Shown here: positions 35,111 to 50,300 of the stretch, in pieces | How the letters are laid out: each line of letters starts with the position of its first letter | Numbering within the stretch: the stretch's first letter is position 1 | NCBI GenBank assembly: GCA_963978895.1 | Contig: OZ022239.1 | Location: 35,114,584-35,178,583 of the forward strand | Origin: Erpobdella octoculata | Taxonomy: Eukaryota; Annelida; Clitellata; Hirudinida; Erpobdellidae | DNA: 64,000 nucleotides | Direction of reading: 5' to 3' | Program-made: the position numbers and the translations under genes | Notes under the pieces: generated by a model | What the model was told of the DNA's origin: nothing | Databases searched by the model: none | Seen by the model: only the letters and a program-made list of their open reading frames with translations

Positions 35111-37618
35111 TTAGAGTATTGGAAAAAATTAAAAATAAAATCGATTCAGCCAAGTGCGCCACTTTTTTCAATCGAGTTTGCCTAAAAGAATATATATATA
35201 TATACATTAAAATACAAACAATGAAGAACTAAAACACCGGGTATCCTATAAAGTGAATACAAGTTACGTCGCGTACATACGAGGAAGACAAGTTGTTTGT
35301 TGACTCAACTTTTTATTGTTATTTCGTAATACGTATTAATAGAACATGATGAGCTTCTTCATACCACGCTCTCTTGAAAAAAAAAACTTACAACTAAATT
35401 GCCCCTCCCCGTCACAAAGGAGTAGCAAGGTGGTTTGGCACCCGGGGACAAAAAACATAGCATTTTTTGTACAAGAAAAGTTTTTGACCTAAGCAGACCG
35501 TCGAGAATGGACTGAAGCTGCTGATTCCATTTTAAGCCGTATTTTTGCGCTCCCTAATGTTGAGAAATTTGTTCCTCCACCCCCCCCCCCACTACGCTTT
35601 AGCCGGGTCATCATCGACCATTTACTTCTGAAAAGCTGCTAAGCGCTTAGAAAAAATAAAGTGTGTAATTTTTTTACCCTCGGTCTTCGATTTCTAAAAA
35701 TTTCTAAATAAAGAGGCAGCCTACGCCTCGGACGGCTGAAAACCACGCTGCGCCACACTGAACTCACGGCATCGAAATAATCTTGTTAACATGTTTGTCG
35801 CCGCCATTGCTTCTGAGGTTTAATATTAATTCTGAATTCTACTGAATCACCTGCTGAAGTTCATTGAAAAAAACTTAAAAAGGAAGAAGAAAAACGAATT
35901 GTTGGAAAATCCAAAACACTTTGCTGAATGGTATTTAAGTAGTAACTTGAAAGTTTAAACAATTATTGAAAAATAAATATAAACATTAAATCATTTGACT
36001 TATTCATAGACTCTTTATTATATATAAAATGTAACAAAGTTTGATCAGGTTTTCAATTTAGTTTTCAGTAAAAAAAAGAATTGACTCCTTTCGTTTCAAT
36101 CACCGTCCACCCAACTAAGGTGACGCAAGGTTCATAAATTATCAGTACAATACGACCCAACCTACAATATATTTTATCACAAATGACAGGTTTATTATTT
36201 AGAATATTTCAATTTATATCCTCTTTCGGTGACAGCCTTTTGTTCACATTAAGACCAGGGCGTACATAAATATTTGGACTAAAAAGAAATATGTAAAAAA
36301 GCCATAATAGCTTCAAGAAATGACAAAATGTAATAGAAATTACAAAATTGTTCTTTAACTTTAATTGTAAGTTGAAAAACAACAAAAACTACAAAAATAA
36401 TATATTACAACATAACCACGAAATTAATTACTTATTTAAAAATAAATTACTAAAAATCTTGAATTTTTAAGTCTTTATGTATAGTGCATTTAATATTGAT
36501 TTATTTTGAAGTTTTTAGGTCTTTCTGTATAGTGCCAATAGTGCATTTATTTTTATATTATTTTTCAATTTTGTTGTTTAAATTCGTTTGACTATACTGA
36601 TTATAGGGTGTGATACGTCAATTTAATTATATTTAGTTTATTTATATTTATTAATCATTATTTATTATGTAAAATAAACAAAATTATCTTAAACTTAGAA
36701 TGTTCCTTGTTTTTAATTAAAGCATGTATTGCTTTATAACCTAAATATTATTTGAATGATTTTATTCGGCAATAAATTCCATAAAAGACTTTCTTTCTAG
36801 ATGTAAAAAATCTTGCTTAGTCATGTCTCGAATGACTTCAGCATTTCATGTTATTTTTAGACGTGAAATTATACAATACTATTATACATAGATGATCGTC
36901 ATCATGTATACACTATTTTTTAGAAGTCTAACTATCGACTAACGCTACGTTAAACAACAAATTCAAGTTGTAAAATTGAAGTAACATGATTTACGAAATT
37001 ATAAAACAACCGATGAAACACTAAGCCACGTGGATTTAGCGCTGATATTAGAGAGTATTTAGTTAAATAAAGTAGCCTGAAGTGAAAGGGTTGGAATAAA
37101 TAATTCTAATAAATCAAATAAAACTGGTTTGTGATCTAGAAAATGGCAATAAATAATTTGTTATTCAAAGTTTAAGACTTGAGCAGTAGCAAGAGAAATA
37201 AAAGCTTAAATCATTTTCTAACAAATAGTCCTTAATGAAAGAAATGGAATGCGCATGGGCGGACGAGTTTCGACGCGTCTGTCAAATTTGAGATTATTCT
37301 CTGTTTGTAGAAAATTATTTAAAATTATTTTTTTAAATTTTGTTGCCGAAATAATTCATCTCATGGGTTTTTTTATTTTTTTTTTACTGGGCTCTAGAAT
37401 TTATAAAATTTTGATCAGTCAGATGAGAGCAGATAATTAACCGCTGGACTTTTTTAAGATCAGATCAGCAGAAAGCAGTTTTTGACATTAATCAAAGCCG
37501 AGTTCATTTGATTCTAGATAGAAGAGATTATGCAAATTAACACAAATTCCCATGCAAGCGTGTTATTACTTTAACAACAAACTTTATTTCTAAGACATGT
37601 CTTAAAGTAAGTACGAGA
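35111..37618. other. Intron 2: possible small hAT-type MITE, otherwise nothing recognised
   Basis: About 35415-35610 is bounded by AAAGGAGTAGCAAGGTGG and, at the right, CCCCCCACTACGCTTTAG, an imperfect inverted pair of hAT type. I could not confirm an 8-bp target duplication. The rest is AT-rich with no supported gene; the frame 37249-37440 has no motif. Confidence 0.3.
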
Positions 37619-37652
37619 TAGGGGGAGAGAGAGAGAGAGAGAGAGAGAGAGT

Positions 37653-37704
<52 letters not shown>

Positions 37705-37735
37705 GAAAATTAGAAAAAGATAGAGAAGGAGAGAG
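37619..37735. repeat. (GA)n microsatellite
   Basis: About 115 bp of GA repeat with GTGA, GAAA and GAAAGA interruptions. Confidence 0.95.
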
Positions 37736-38130
37736 GGTAATTATTGACTTGTGTCAAGGTGTAAACCGTTGAGCCCGAGTTTTACCAACTTTTGAATAAA
37801 GTTTAAAAAAGCTAATTTAAAATAATTTTGTTTATTGCCTTAATAATTGAAGTGAAAATGGATTTCATAACACCTACATAATTTAATATGGCTGCATTAT
37901 TGTATTTGTTAGAACTTCGCGCGACGCTGTTAGGTGGCACTGAAATCGCAGAGTTTGTTCGGAAAATGTAAAAATATTAAATATTCAATGTACCTGGAAA
38001 CAAAAACATTTAAATTGTAATCATTAAAAATTCAGTAATTGTTTAATATTTAGTTTTTGAACCAAACAAAAAATTTGAATTAAATAAGTTATGGTTTGTA
38101 TATTTGCAAAGATACATTATTTTTAATCAA
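37736..38130. other. Intron 2: nothing recognised
   Basis: AT-rich sequence without supported features. Confidence 0.5.
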
Positions 38131-38320
38131 AATTTGTTTAAAATTTTTTTTTCAAACTTTAATCAAATCCATTGTCATGAAAAACAAGCCTATACTTTAT
38201 ATTTCAGCTCGATTGGATGACGGGAAGTTAGTTAATTTTTACTTTCAAGGTTTGCAAACATTCAAGCAAACAAGCAAGCAAGACCGGAGGTGAAGTTAAT
38301 ACAAAAAATTTAAAAAGGAA
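38131..38320. mobile_element. MITE-like element, copy 2 (partial)
   Basis: TTTCAGCTCGATTGGATGAC, GGGAAGTTAGTTAATTTT, a CAAGCAAACAAGCAAG run and GAAGTTAATACAAAAAATTT follow the order of copy 1. The left end is not clear. Confidence 0.45.
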
Positions 38321-39093
38321 ACGCCCGTTTCAAGTGCCTGATCAATCTTGCTGATCTTTCAAACGATGTTTGCTTTTTTCATTTATTTGTATAGTGCTTT
38401 GTTTGGCTCACCACGTGTGTATCGTCAAGTCATATTTTGCACACAAGTTCAGTTTCCGTGGCATGATCCGTTATAACAATTCAAAAGTTCCAACAAGCTG
38501 ACTTTTGTTTTAATTGCAGTTTTTTTTATTCATATAGAAAACAGTGTTTGACTAAATTTAAATATTCTCTACAAGTACATCACTATTTTTTGAATTTTCT
38601 ATGATGGTAATTTCACATGGTGATATTTAAAAAATTCCGAAATTTTTGACGACGGATTATCACTTTTAATATACACAAAAAAGTGAGTGCTGGAACGAAC
38701 TTCATCAACTTTAAATACATTTTAATCACTACTTTAACAGTTGCTTTAGGCGCGCAAAACAAAACAATGACATTGCACCGAAGTTGAAGCGTATTTTTAT
38801 TAGATATTATTTATTAGAAGAGCAGACACGTCCATTTTTTGTATAAATTTCACAAAAACTTAGGGAGCTATTGACAATACTGGTGCTTATTTACTCATAG
38901 TGAGATATGTTTATGGCCGACCTTATAAAATATATGTGTAAGGTCAAACGCTTAGCAAAGCGAAACTAGTGAAAGTGCAGACACATGAGGGATGATATTC
39001 AGAAGTGTTAACGTTAGAAACAAGATTTGTAGTATGAACGCCATATTGAAATACAATATTTAAAAAATCAACCTATTTTTACAAAGATTTTAG
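38321..39093. other. Intron 2: nothing recognised
   Basis: AT-rich sequence; no supported features. Confidence 0.5.
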
Positions 39094-39853
39094 TATAAAT
39101 CTTTTATTTTAAAAATAAATTCTCGTTATTTTTAAAAAGATTGAAATTGTTGGTTTTATTTCCTTGACGAAAGTTTGTAATTTTTTTTAAGTTTTAATAA
39201 TTTTTAAAATTGTAATTAAATTTCGTCTAATTAATCGCAAAAACTTGTAGAATGCATTATCATTGACAATAATTCAAGAAGCTCGATACAATGACGGGAA
39301 GTATGTTTTATAACATATGTTTTCCGTCCAGAATTTGCAAACACAAGACTAAAAACCTTTTCTATTAAATGTTTAGGTCCGCGTACATATTCAGTCATCC
39401 CTATTTCAATACAGTCCTCTGAGTCCTTTTCATTATTTAAATCTCGTCTTAAATCTCACTTATTAAAATTATAATATATTCTATCATCTCAGATTCGAAC
39501 GTATATTGTATATTATTAAATGTTAAATTTTGTTATTTTGTTCATCTTAGTAATTTATTTCAGTTATTTTACCATTCTAAATTTATTGTATTGTATGTAC
39601 CTGTATTATTATTATTCGTAAATGTTTCATCTGCACTGGTCATCCTCAAGCGAGATTCATCTCTTCGGATGTTCCTTTTGGGCACTACTCATTCATTTTT
39701 TGTTGCATGCTTTTATTTCAATTTTTATGTGTTTCTTTAATGTGTTTTTGTATGCCCAATAAACAATGATAAACAAAAGGATAACCGTCACAAGGTTTGC
39801 CCGAATTCAATCAAGTAAACACAGTGAAGTTAATATAAAGGATTTAAAATCTT
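39094..39853. mobile_element. MITE-like element, copy 3, interrupted by another insert
   Basis: Starts ATAAATCTTTTATTTT and ends GTTAATATAAAGGATTT. The GCTCGATACAATGACGGGAA block is present at 39281. The body is split by unrelated sequence from about 39361 to 39785. Confidence 0.5.
39361..39785 (+). mobile_element. 3' end of a LINE (probable)
   Basis: A short frame, TTTAAATCTCGTCTTAAATC and on to a stop near 39471, reads LFKSRLKSHLLKL-stop, the form taken by the last residues of CR1/L2-type reverse transcriptase proteins. It is followed by about 300 bp that may be 3' UTR and end in CAATAAACAATGATAAACAAA. It sits inside MITE copy 3. Confidence 0.4.
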
Positions 39854-40158
39854 GAAATATGGAGACAAAAAGCTTTTGACATGTTTTTATCAAGAATAGT
39901 GTACAAATTCACTTATTTCTCATTACTATTTAGATTTAATCAAAAAGAATTTCTAGCATTTTTCAGACTGCTCATTACCAAATTGTCGAAATAACAACTA
40001 CTATAATAAATTACTGGGGACAAATAAGCAGTTGCTAGGTGTTAGTATTTTAGTAGATAATTTCTAATTAAATGTTAAATAAACTAATATTGCAACATGG
40101 AAGACGATGAATTGGGCAGAATAATAAATTCAAACGTAGAGGTATCTGGAGAATTTGA
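39854..40158. other. Intron 2: nothing recognised
   Basis: AT-rich sequence; no supported features. Confidence 0.5.
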
Positions 40159-40174
40159 TTATTATTATTATTAC

Positions 40175-40243
<69 letters not shown>
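40159..40243. repeat. (TTA)n microsatellite
   Basis: ATT/TTA repeat with one TACTATT interruption. Confidence 0.95.
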
Positions 40244-40248
<5 letters not shown>

Positions 40249-40487
40249 TTTTTAAATAGCGCTTTTAAAAAAAAAGATTTAGTAATATGGGAACTTTTTT
40301 AGAGTCATAAATCGTGCTGAAATTAATTTTGAACTTATTTTACGATATCTTAACAACAAAAAATCATAAAGCGTATCATTCACTGGTCTCAACAATCGGG
40401 CTAAGCCAAACGAGCTCGCGGGCAGCGCAAGAAAAGTTCTTAAGCCTTTCGCCTACAGGCGAGTCAACTTTTTCGAAAGCGACTGCT

Positions 40488-41931
<1,444 letters not shown>

Positions 41932-43351
41932 GCTCGTGGACCGCCTCCGTACGTCATTGGAGAAAAATGGGTTTGATCCCGAAGAGTGTGAGTTTGAAGT
42001 AGAAAATGATTTGTTGAAGGCGCTGAATAAAATGGCGGAGGAGAACAGAGCAGCACAGGAGGAGAACAGAGCAGCACAGGAGGAGAACAGAGCAGCACAG
42101 GAGGAGAACAGAGCAGCACATAGAGCAGCACAGCAAGAAAGGAAGACATTTCTTGAACTCCTCAATGGTGAAACAAACAATTGCGGAAACAAAAAAGACG
42201 GCCAAGATGAACCATGCAAAGATGTTCAAGATGAACCATGCAAGGATGGTTATGATGATGAGCCTGTCAAAGACGGTCAAGATGTTGTGCCTGTCAAAGA
42301 CGGTCATGATAATGAACCTTGCAAAGATGCTCAAGATGAACCATGCAAAGATGGTGGCAGTGATACAGTCGGTTTGGACGTCGAAAACAAAACTAAAGAA
42401 GATGAGAGGAGTGTTGAAAACGAAATGCAAAATGATGAGGATGAAAGTGACGATGATGATTATAATAATGGCAATAACAACTATGGCCTTTACCCATACA
42501 GCGACGGTTCTGAAACGGAAGCCTCCATAACAGACGACGGCGCCGAATATTTAGGGTCGGATTTTAGTGACGAATCTGACTCGAATAAAGCAACCGAGGA
42601 TTTAAAAACGGACGAAACTCCAATCGAGAAATACGTCGAAGCTAATTTGACAAAAAAAGAAGACATTGATTTGCCAGACGATGGCGAATATTTGAAGAAA
42701 GATCCGCTGGACGATACGAAAGTTGACACCGATGAGAGAGCCGAGTTGGAATGTGAAAAGAAAACGTTTGATTGTAGCTTTGAAGAAAACAAAGATGACG
42801 GCGATGAACATCTCCAAAACAACAATAACAATGCAGCAAACAAAAACTCTGAAAAAGATGAGCCAAGAACAGAAAACAGTACCGAGGGTTCTAAATCAGA
42901 TAAATCCACAGAGGATTCTAGATCAGATAGACTAAAAGTCATGGTAAAATCAAATAACAGTTTGATGAAGGGATTTATTGGATTTATGGAAGATGTTTTC
43001 GAAAAACCTTTTGAAGAGTTTCTTGAGAAAGATCTAAAAGATGTGAAGGAAGAAGAAAAAGCAGACAATTCCGATAAACCGTGCAAAGATGTTCAGGACG
43101 AGGCATGCAAAAAAGGCTGCGATGAACCGTGCAGAAATGGCGACGATGAGCCAAAGAAAGACTCTGTTGATGAGCCAAAGAAGGACTGGAAGAAACTGTA
43201 TCAAACGGTCAAGAGACTTGACCATGTTGTTTGCGAATTGCGGTCAAAGCCACGAGTAAAGATCAAGGTATTTTGGTGTTCGTGGCCGAGTCGCATTTCG
43301 CAAAAGCGACTATGCTGTTCGGGACGAACAGAGTTAAGAAGGGGGTAATAT

Positions 43352-43540
43352 TGTAAAATCGCTGCTTTTACGATAGGTTTTCCCATTGATAGACGTAAAG
43401 GACTTGAAATGACTATTATGGAATTATTATCAAGAGATTTGAAGGTATAATTAGCCTTTGCAAAGCTTCATTTATTATTTTCCAATAAACTGCAAAATCA
43501 TTCTATTGAGCCCGGTATACGATTTGGTAATATCGTAACA
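43352..43540 (+). repeat. 3' LTR of element D
   Basis: 189 bp; the LTR length matches element B and it keeps the segment missing from both 5' copies. Confidence 0.9.
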
Positions 43541-44330
43541 ATATATATATATTATAATATATATATATATATATATTATAATATATATATATATATATAT
43601 ATTATAAAAAATGAATACAGCTCATATATAAATGTACTAAAAACTTGAAAATAATATATAAGTATACTAAAGAAAATTTTTCGAATCAAACTTTTTTGCT
43701 TCTTTTGGAAATATCATTAAATATGAAATTTAAGCTGTAACAAAAATTATCTCATGTGCGTTCTTTCAACAGTTTGTCATTTATAAATTATAATTTGATT
43801 TTAAACAATTAAGAATTAACTTAAATCTAACAAATTGAAAGATTTAATCTTACTTTTTGGTCTTAAACTGCTTTATAAAATATTTAAACATGCAAATCTT
43901 ATCTTATCTCGCTTTCTACGCATTGCTACATCTAACGCGTAAAATTTTCTACGTTCAATTTCTCTCTCATAGCTAAGCGGCGAGCAGATGCGAAACAGAA
44001 TGGCTCTGAGGAGCTCAAAAATAACGAAAACAATAAATGTTGTAGTACAAAATTTAAAAACAAAAGATCGATTTCTTTCACATCATTTGCAAAATTTCTG
44101 ACTATTGAAGCAAAATTAAGCTTTAAAACGATACTAGATTTATATATTAGTGTAATCAATGTAATTATTTTCCAATATCTGTATATATGTTATGATTTTG
44201 CAATACAATTTTGGGTAGCGCAATTATCCCAAAAAAACATATATAAGGATATATTAAAATATCTGTCATTTTTGAGGGGCTACCTCTAGTACTGGAACAA
44301 TGTACATCATCTTATAATAAATATTAACAG
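43541..44330. other. (TA)n and end of intron 2
   Basis: 43541-43605 is TA repeat with ATTATAATA interruptions. The rest is AT-rich and ends in a weak acceptor ATAATAAATATTAACAG. The frame 44159-43932 has no motif. Confidence 0.6.
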
Positions 44331-47300
44331 AGACTCAAATCACCGACGGAAGCACGACAACAGAGAGTACAACAACGCCAACCACAACTACAGAAAGTAC
44401 AACAACGCCAACCACAACTTCAGAGAGTTCAACAACTCCAACCACAACTACGGCAACCACAACAACACAAACTACAACTACTGAAAGTACAACAACCACA
44501 ACAGAAAGTACAACAACACCAACCACTACAACAGAAAGTACAACTACGCCAACTACTACTACTATTTCTACAACAACACAGACAACAACCACTGAAACAA
44601 CTACAACACCAACGACCACTACAGAAAGTACAACAACACCAACAACAACCACTGCTACTACCACAACGCTAACTATAACACCAACAACGACTACAGAAAC
44701 AACTACTACTCCAACGACAACTACAGAGAGTACAACAACACTAACGACTACAACTGTTACTACTACAACACCGACAACGACTACCGATACAACTACAACA
44801 ACACCAACCACAACTACTGAAAGTACAACAACATCAACCACTACAACAGAAACTACAACAACGCCAACTACTACTACTGTTACTACAACAACCCCAACTA
44901 CGACCACCGAAACAACTACAACACCAACAACGACTACAGAAACAACTACTACTCTAACGACAACTACAGAGAGTACAACAACACCAACCACAACCACTGC
45001 TACTACCACAACGCTAACTACAACACCGACAACGACTACTGATACAACTACAACAACACCAACTACAACCACAACGCTAACCACAACTACTGAAAGTACA
45101 ACAACACCAACCACTACAACAGAAAGTACAACAACGCCAACTACTACTACTGTTACTACAACAACCCCAACAACGACCACCGAAACAACTACAACACCAA
45201 CGACCACTACAGAAAGTACGACAACACCAACCACAACCACTGCTACTACCACAACGCTAACTACAACACCAACAACGACTACAGAAACAACTACTACTCC
45301 AACGACAACTACAGAGAGTACAACAACACTAACGACTACAACTGTTACTACTACAACACCGACAACGACTACCGATTCAACTACAACAACACCAACCACA
45401 ACCACGACGCTAACCACAACTACTGAAAGTACAACAACACCAACCACTACAACAGAAACTACAACAACGCCAACTACTACTACTGTTACTACAACAACCC
45501 CAACAACGACCACCGAAACAACTACAACACCAACGACCACTACAGAAAGTACGACAACACCAACCACAACCACTGCTACTACCACAACGCTAACTACAAC
45601 ACCAACAACGACTACAGAAACAACTACTACTCCAACGACAACTACAGAAAGTACAACAACACTAACGACTACAACTGTTACTACTACAACACCGACACCG
45701 ACAACGACTACCGATACAACTACAACAACACCAACCACAACTACTGAAAGTACAACAACACCAACCACTACAACAGAAACTACAACAACGCCAACTACTA
45801 CTACTGTTACTACAACAACCCCAACTACGACCACCGAAACAACTACAACACCAACAACGACTACAGAAACAACTACTACTCTATTGACAACTACAGAGAG
45901 TACAACAACACCAACCACAACCACTGCTACTACCACAACGCTAACTACAACACCGACAACGACTACTGATACAACAACAACAACACCAACTACAACCACA
46001 ACGCTAACCACAACTACTGAAAGTACAACAACACCAACCACTACAACAGAAAGTACAACAACGCCAACTACTACTACTGTTACTACAACAACCCCAACAA
46101 CGACCACCGAAACAACTACAACAGCAACGACCACTACAGAAAGTACGACAACACCAACCACAACCACTGCTACTACCACAACGCTAACTACAACACCAAC
46201 AACGACTACAGAAACAACTACTACTCCAACGACAACTACAGAGAGTACAACAACACTAACGACTACAACTGTTACTACTACAACACCGACAACGACTACC
46301 GATTCAACTACAACAACACCAACCACAACCACGACGCTAACCACAACTACTGAAAGTACAACAACACCAACCACTACAACAGAAACTACAACAACGCCAA
46401 CTACTACTACTGTTACTACAACAACCCCAACAACGACCACCGAAACAACTACAACACCAACGACCACTACAGAAAGTACGACAACACCAACCACAACCAC
46501 TGCTACTACCACAACGCTAACTACAACACCAACAACGACTACAGAAACAACTACTACTCCAACGACAACTACAGAGAGTACAACAACACTAACAACTACA
46601 ACTGTTACTACTACAACACCGACAACGACTACTGATACAACTACAACAACACCAACTACAACCACAACGCTAACCACAACTACTGAAAGTACAACAACAC
46701 CAACCACTACAACAGAAAGTACAACAACGCCAACTACTACTACTGTTACTACAACAACCCCAACAACGACCACCGAAACAACTACAACACCAACGACCAC
46801 TACAGAAAGTACGACAACACCAACCACAACCACTGCTACTACCACAACGCTAACTACAACACCAACAACGACTACAGAAACAACTACTACTCCAACGACA
46901 ACTACAGAGAGTACAACAACACTAACAACTACAACTGTTACTACTACAACACCGACAACGACTACTGATACAACTACAACAACACCAACTACAACCACAA
47001 CGCTAACCACAACTACTGAAAGTACAACAACACCAACCACTACAACAGAAAGTACAACAACGCCAACTACTACTACTGTTACTACAACAACCCCAACAAC
47101 GACCACCGAAACAACTACAACACCAACGACCACTACAGAAAGTACGACAACACCAACCACAACCACTGCTACTACCACAACGCTAACTACAACACCAACA
47201 ACGACTACAGAGACAACTACTACTCCAACAACAACTACAGAGAGTACAACAACACTAACAACTACAACTGTTACTACTACAACACCGACAACGACTACCG

Positions 47301-50300
47301 ATACAACTACAACAACACCAACTACAACCACAACGCTAACCACAACTACTGAAAGTACAACAACACCAACCACTACAACAGAAAGTACAACAACGCCAAC
47401 TACTACTACTGTTACTACAACAACCCCAACAACGACCACCGAAACAACTACAACACCAACGACCACTACAGAAAGTACGACAACACCAACCACAACCACT
47501 GCTACTACCACAACGCTAACTACAACACCAACAACGACTACAGAAACAACTACTACTCCAACGACAACTACAGAGAGTACAACAACACTAACGACTACAA
47601 CTGTTATTACTACAACACCGACAACGACTACCGATACAACTACAACAACACCAACCACAACTACTGAAAGTACAACAACACCAACCACTACAACAGAAAC
47701 TACAACAACGCCAACTACTACTACTGTTACTACAACAACCCCAACTACGACCACCGAAACAACTACAACACCAACAACGACTACAGAAACAACTACTACT
47801 CTAACGACAACTACAGAGAGTACAACAACACCAACCACAACCACTGCTACTACCACAACGCTAACTACAACACCGACAACGACTACTGATACAACTACAA
47901 CAACACCAACTACAACCACAACGCTAACCACAACTACTGAAAGTACAACAACACCAACCACTACAACAGAAAGTACAACAACGCCAACTACTACTACTGT
48001 TACTACAACAACCCCAACAACGACCACCGAAACAACTACAACACCAACGACCACTACAGAAAGTACGACAACACCAACCACAACCACTGCTACTACCACA
48101 ACGCTAACTACAACACCAACAACGACTACAGAAACAACTACTACTCCAACGACAACTACAGAGAGTACAACAACACTAACGACTACAACTGTTACTACTA
48201 CAACACCAACAACGACTACCGATTCAACTACAACAACACCAACCACAACCACGACGCTAACCACAACTACTGAAAGTACAACAACACCAACCACTACAAC
48301 AGAAACTACAACAACGCCAACTACTACTACTGTTACTACAACAACCCCAACAACGACTACCGAAACAACTACAACACCAACGACCACAACAGAAAGTACG
48401 ACAACACCAACCACAACCACTGCTACTACCACAACGCTAACTACAACACCAACAACGACTACAGAAACAACTACTACTCCAACGACAACTACAGAGAGTA
48501 CAACAACACTAACAACTACAACTGTTACTACTACAACACCGACAACGACTACTGATACAACTACAACAACACCAACTACAACCACAACGCTAACCACAAC
48601 AACTGAAAGTACAACAACACCAACCACTACAACAGAAAGTACAACAACGCCAACTACTACTACTGTTACTACAACAACCCCAACAACGACCACCGAAACA
48701 ACTACAACACCAACGACCACTACAGAAATTACGACAACACCAACCACAACCACTGCTACAACCACAACGCTAACTACAACACCAACAACGACTACAGAAA
48801 CAACTACTACTCCAACAACAACTACAGAGAGTACAACAACACTAACAACTACAACTGTTACTACTACAACACCGACAACGACTACCGATACAACTACAAC
48901 AACACCAACTACAACCACAACGCTAACCACAACTACTGAAAGTACAACAACACCAACCACTACAACAGAAAGTACAACAACGCCAACTACTACTACTGTT
49001 ACTACAACAACCCCAACAACGACCACCGAAACAACTACAACACCAACGACCACTACAGAAAGTACGACAACACCAACCACAACCACTGCTACTACCACAA
49101 CGCTAACTACAACACCAACAACGACTACAGAAACAACTACTACTCCAACGACAACTACAGAGAGTACAACAACACTAACGACTACAACTGTTACTACTAC
49201 AACACCGACAACGACTACCGATACAACTACAACAACACCAACCACAACTACTGAAAGTACAACAACACCAACCACTACAACAGAAACTACAACAACGCCA
49301 ACTACTACTACTGTTACTACAACAACCCCAACAACGACCACCGAAACAACTACAACACCAACAACGACTACAGAAACAACTACTACTCTAACGACAACTA
49401 CAGAGAGTACAACAACACCAACCACAACCACTGCTACTACCACAACGCTAACTACAACACCGACAACGACTACTGATACAACTACAACAACACCAACTAC
49501 AACCACAACGCTAACCACAACTACTGAAAGTACAACAACACCAACCACTACAACAGAAACTACAACAACGCCAACTACTACTACTACTACTACTGTTACT
49601 ACAACAACCCCAACTACGACCACCGAAACAACTACAACACCAACAACGACTACAGAAACAACTACTACTCTAACGACAACTACAGAGAGTACAACAACAC
49701 CAACCACAACCACTGCTACTACCACAACGCTAACTACAACACCAACAATGACTACAGAAACAACTACTACTCCAACGACAACTACAGAGAGTACAACAAC
49801 ACTAACGACTACAACTGTTACTACTACAACACCGACAACCACTACCGATACAACTACAACAACACCAACTACAACCTCAACGCTAACCACAACTACTGAA
49901 AGTACAACAACACCAACCACTACAACAGAAACTACAACAACGCCAACTACTACTACTACTACTACTGTTACTACAACAACCCCAACTACGACCACCGAAA
50001 CAACTACAACACCAACAACGACTACAGAAACAACTACTACTCTAACGACAACTACAGAGAGTACAACAACACCAACCACAACCACTGCTACTACCACAAC
50101 GCTAACTACAACACCGACAACGACTACTGATACAACTACAACAACACCAACTACAACCACAACGCTAACGACAACTACTGAAAGTACAACAACACCAACC
50201 ACTACAACAGAAAGTACAACAACGCCAACTACTACTACTGTTACTACAACAACCCCAACAACGACCACCGAAACAACTACAACACCAACGACCACTACAG

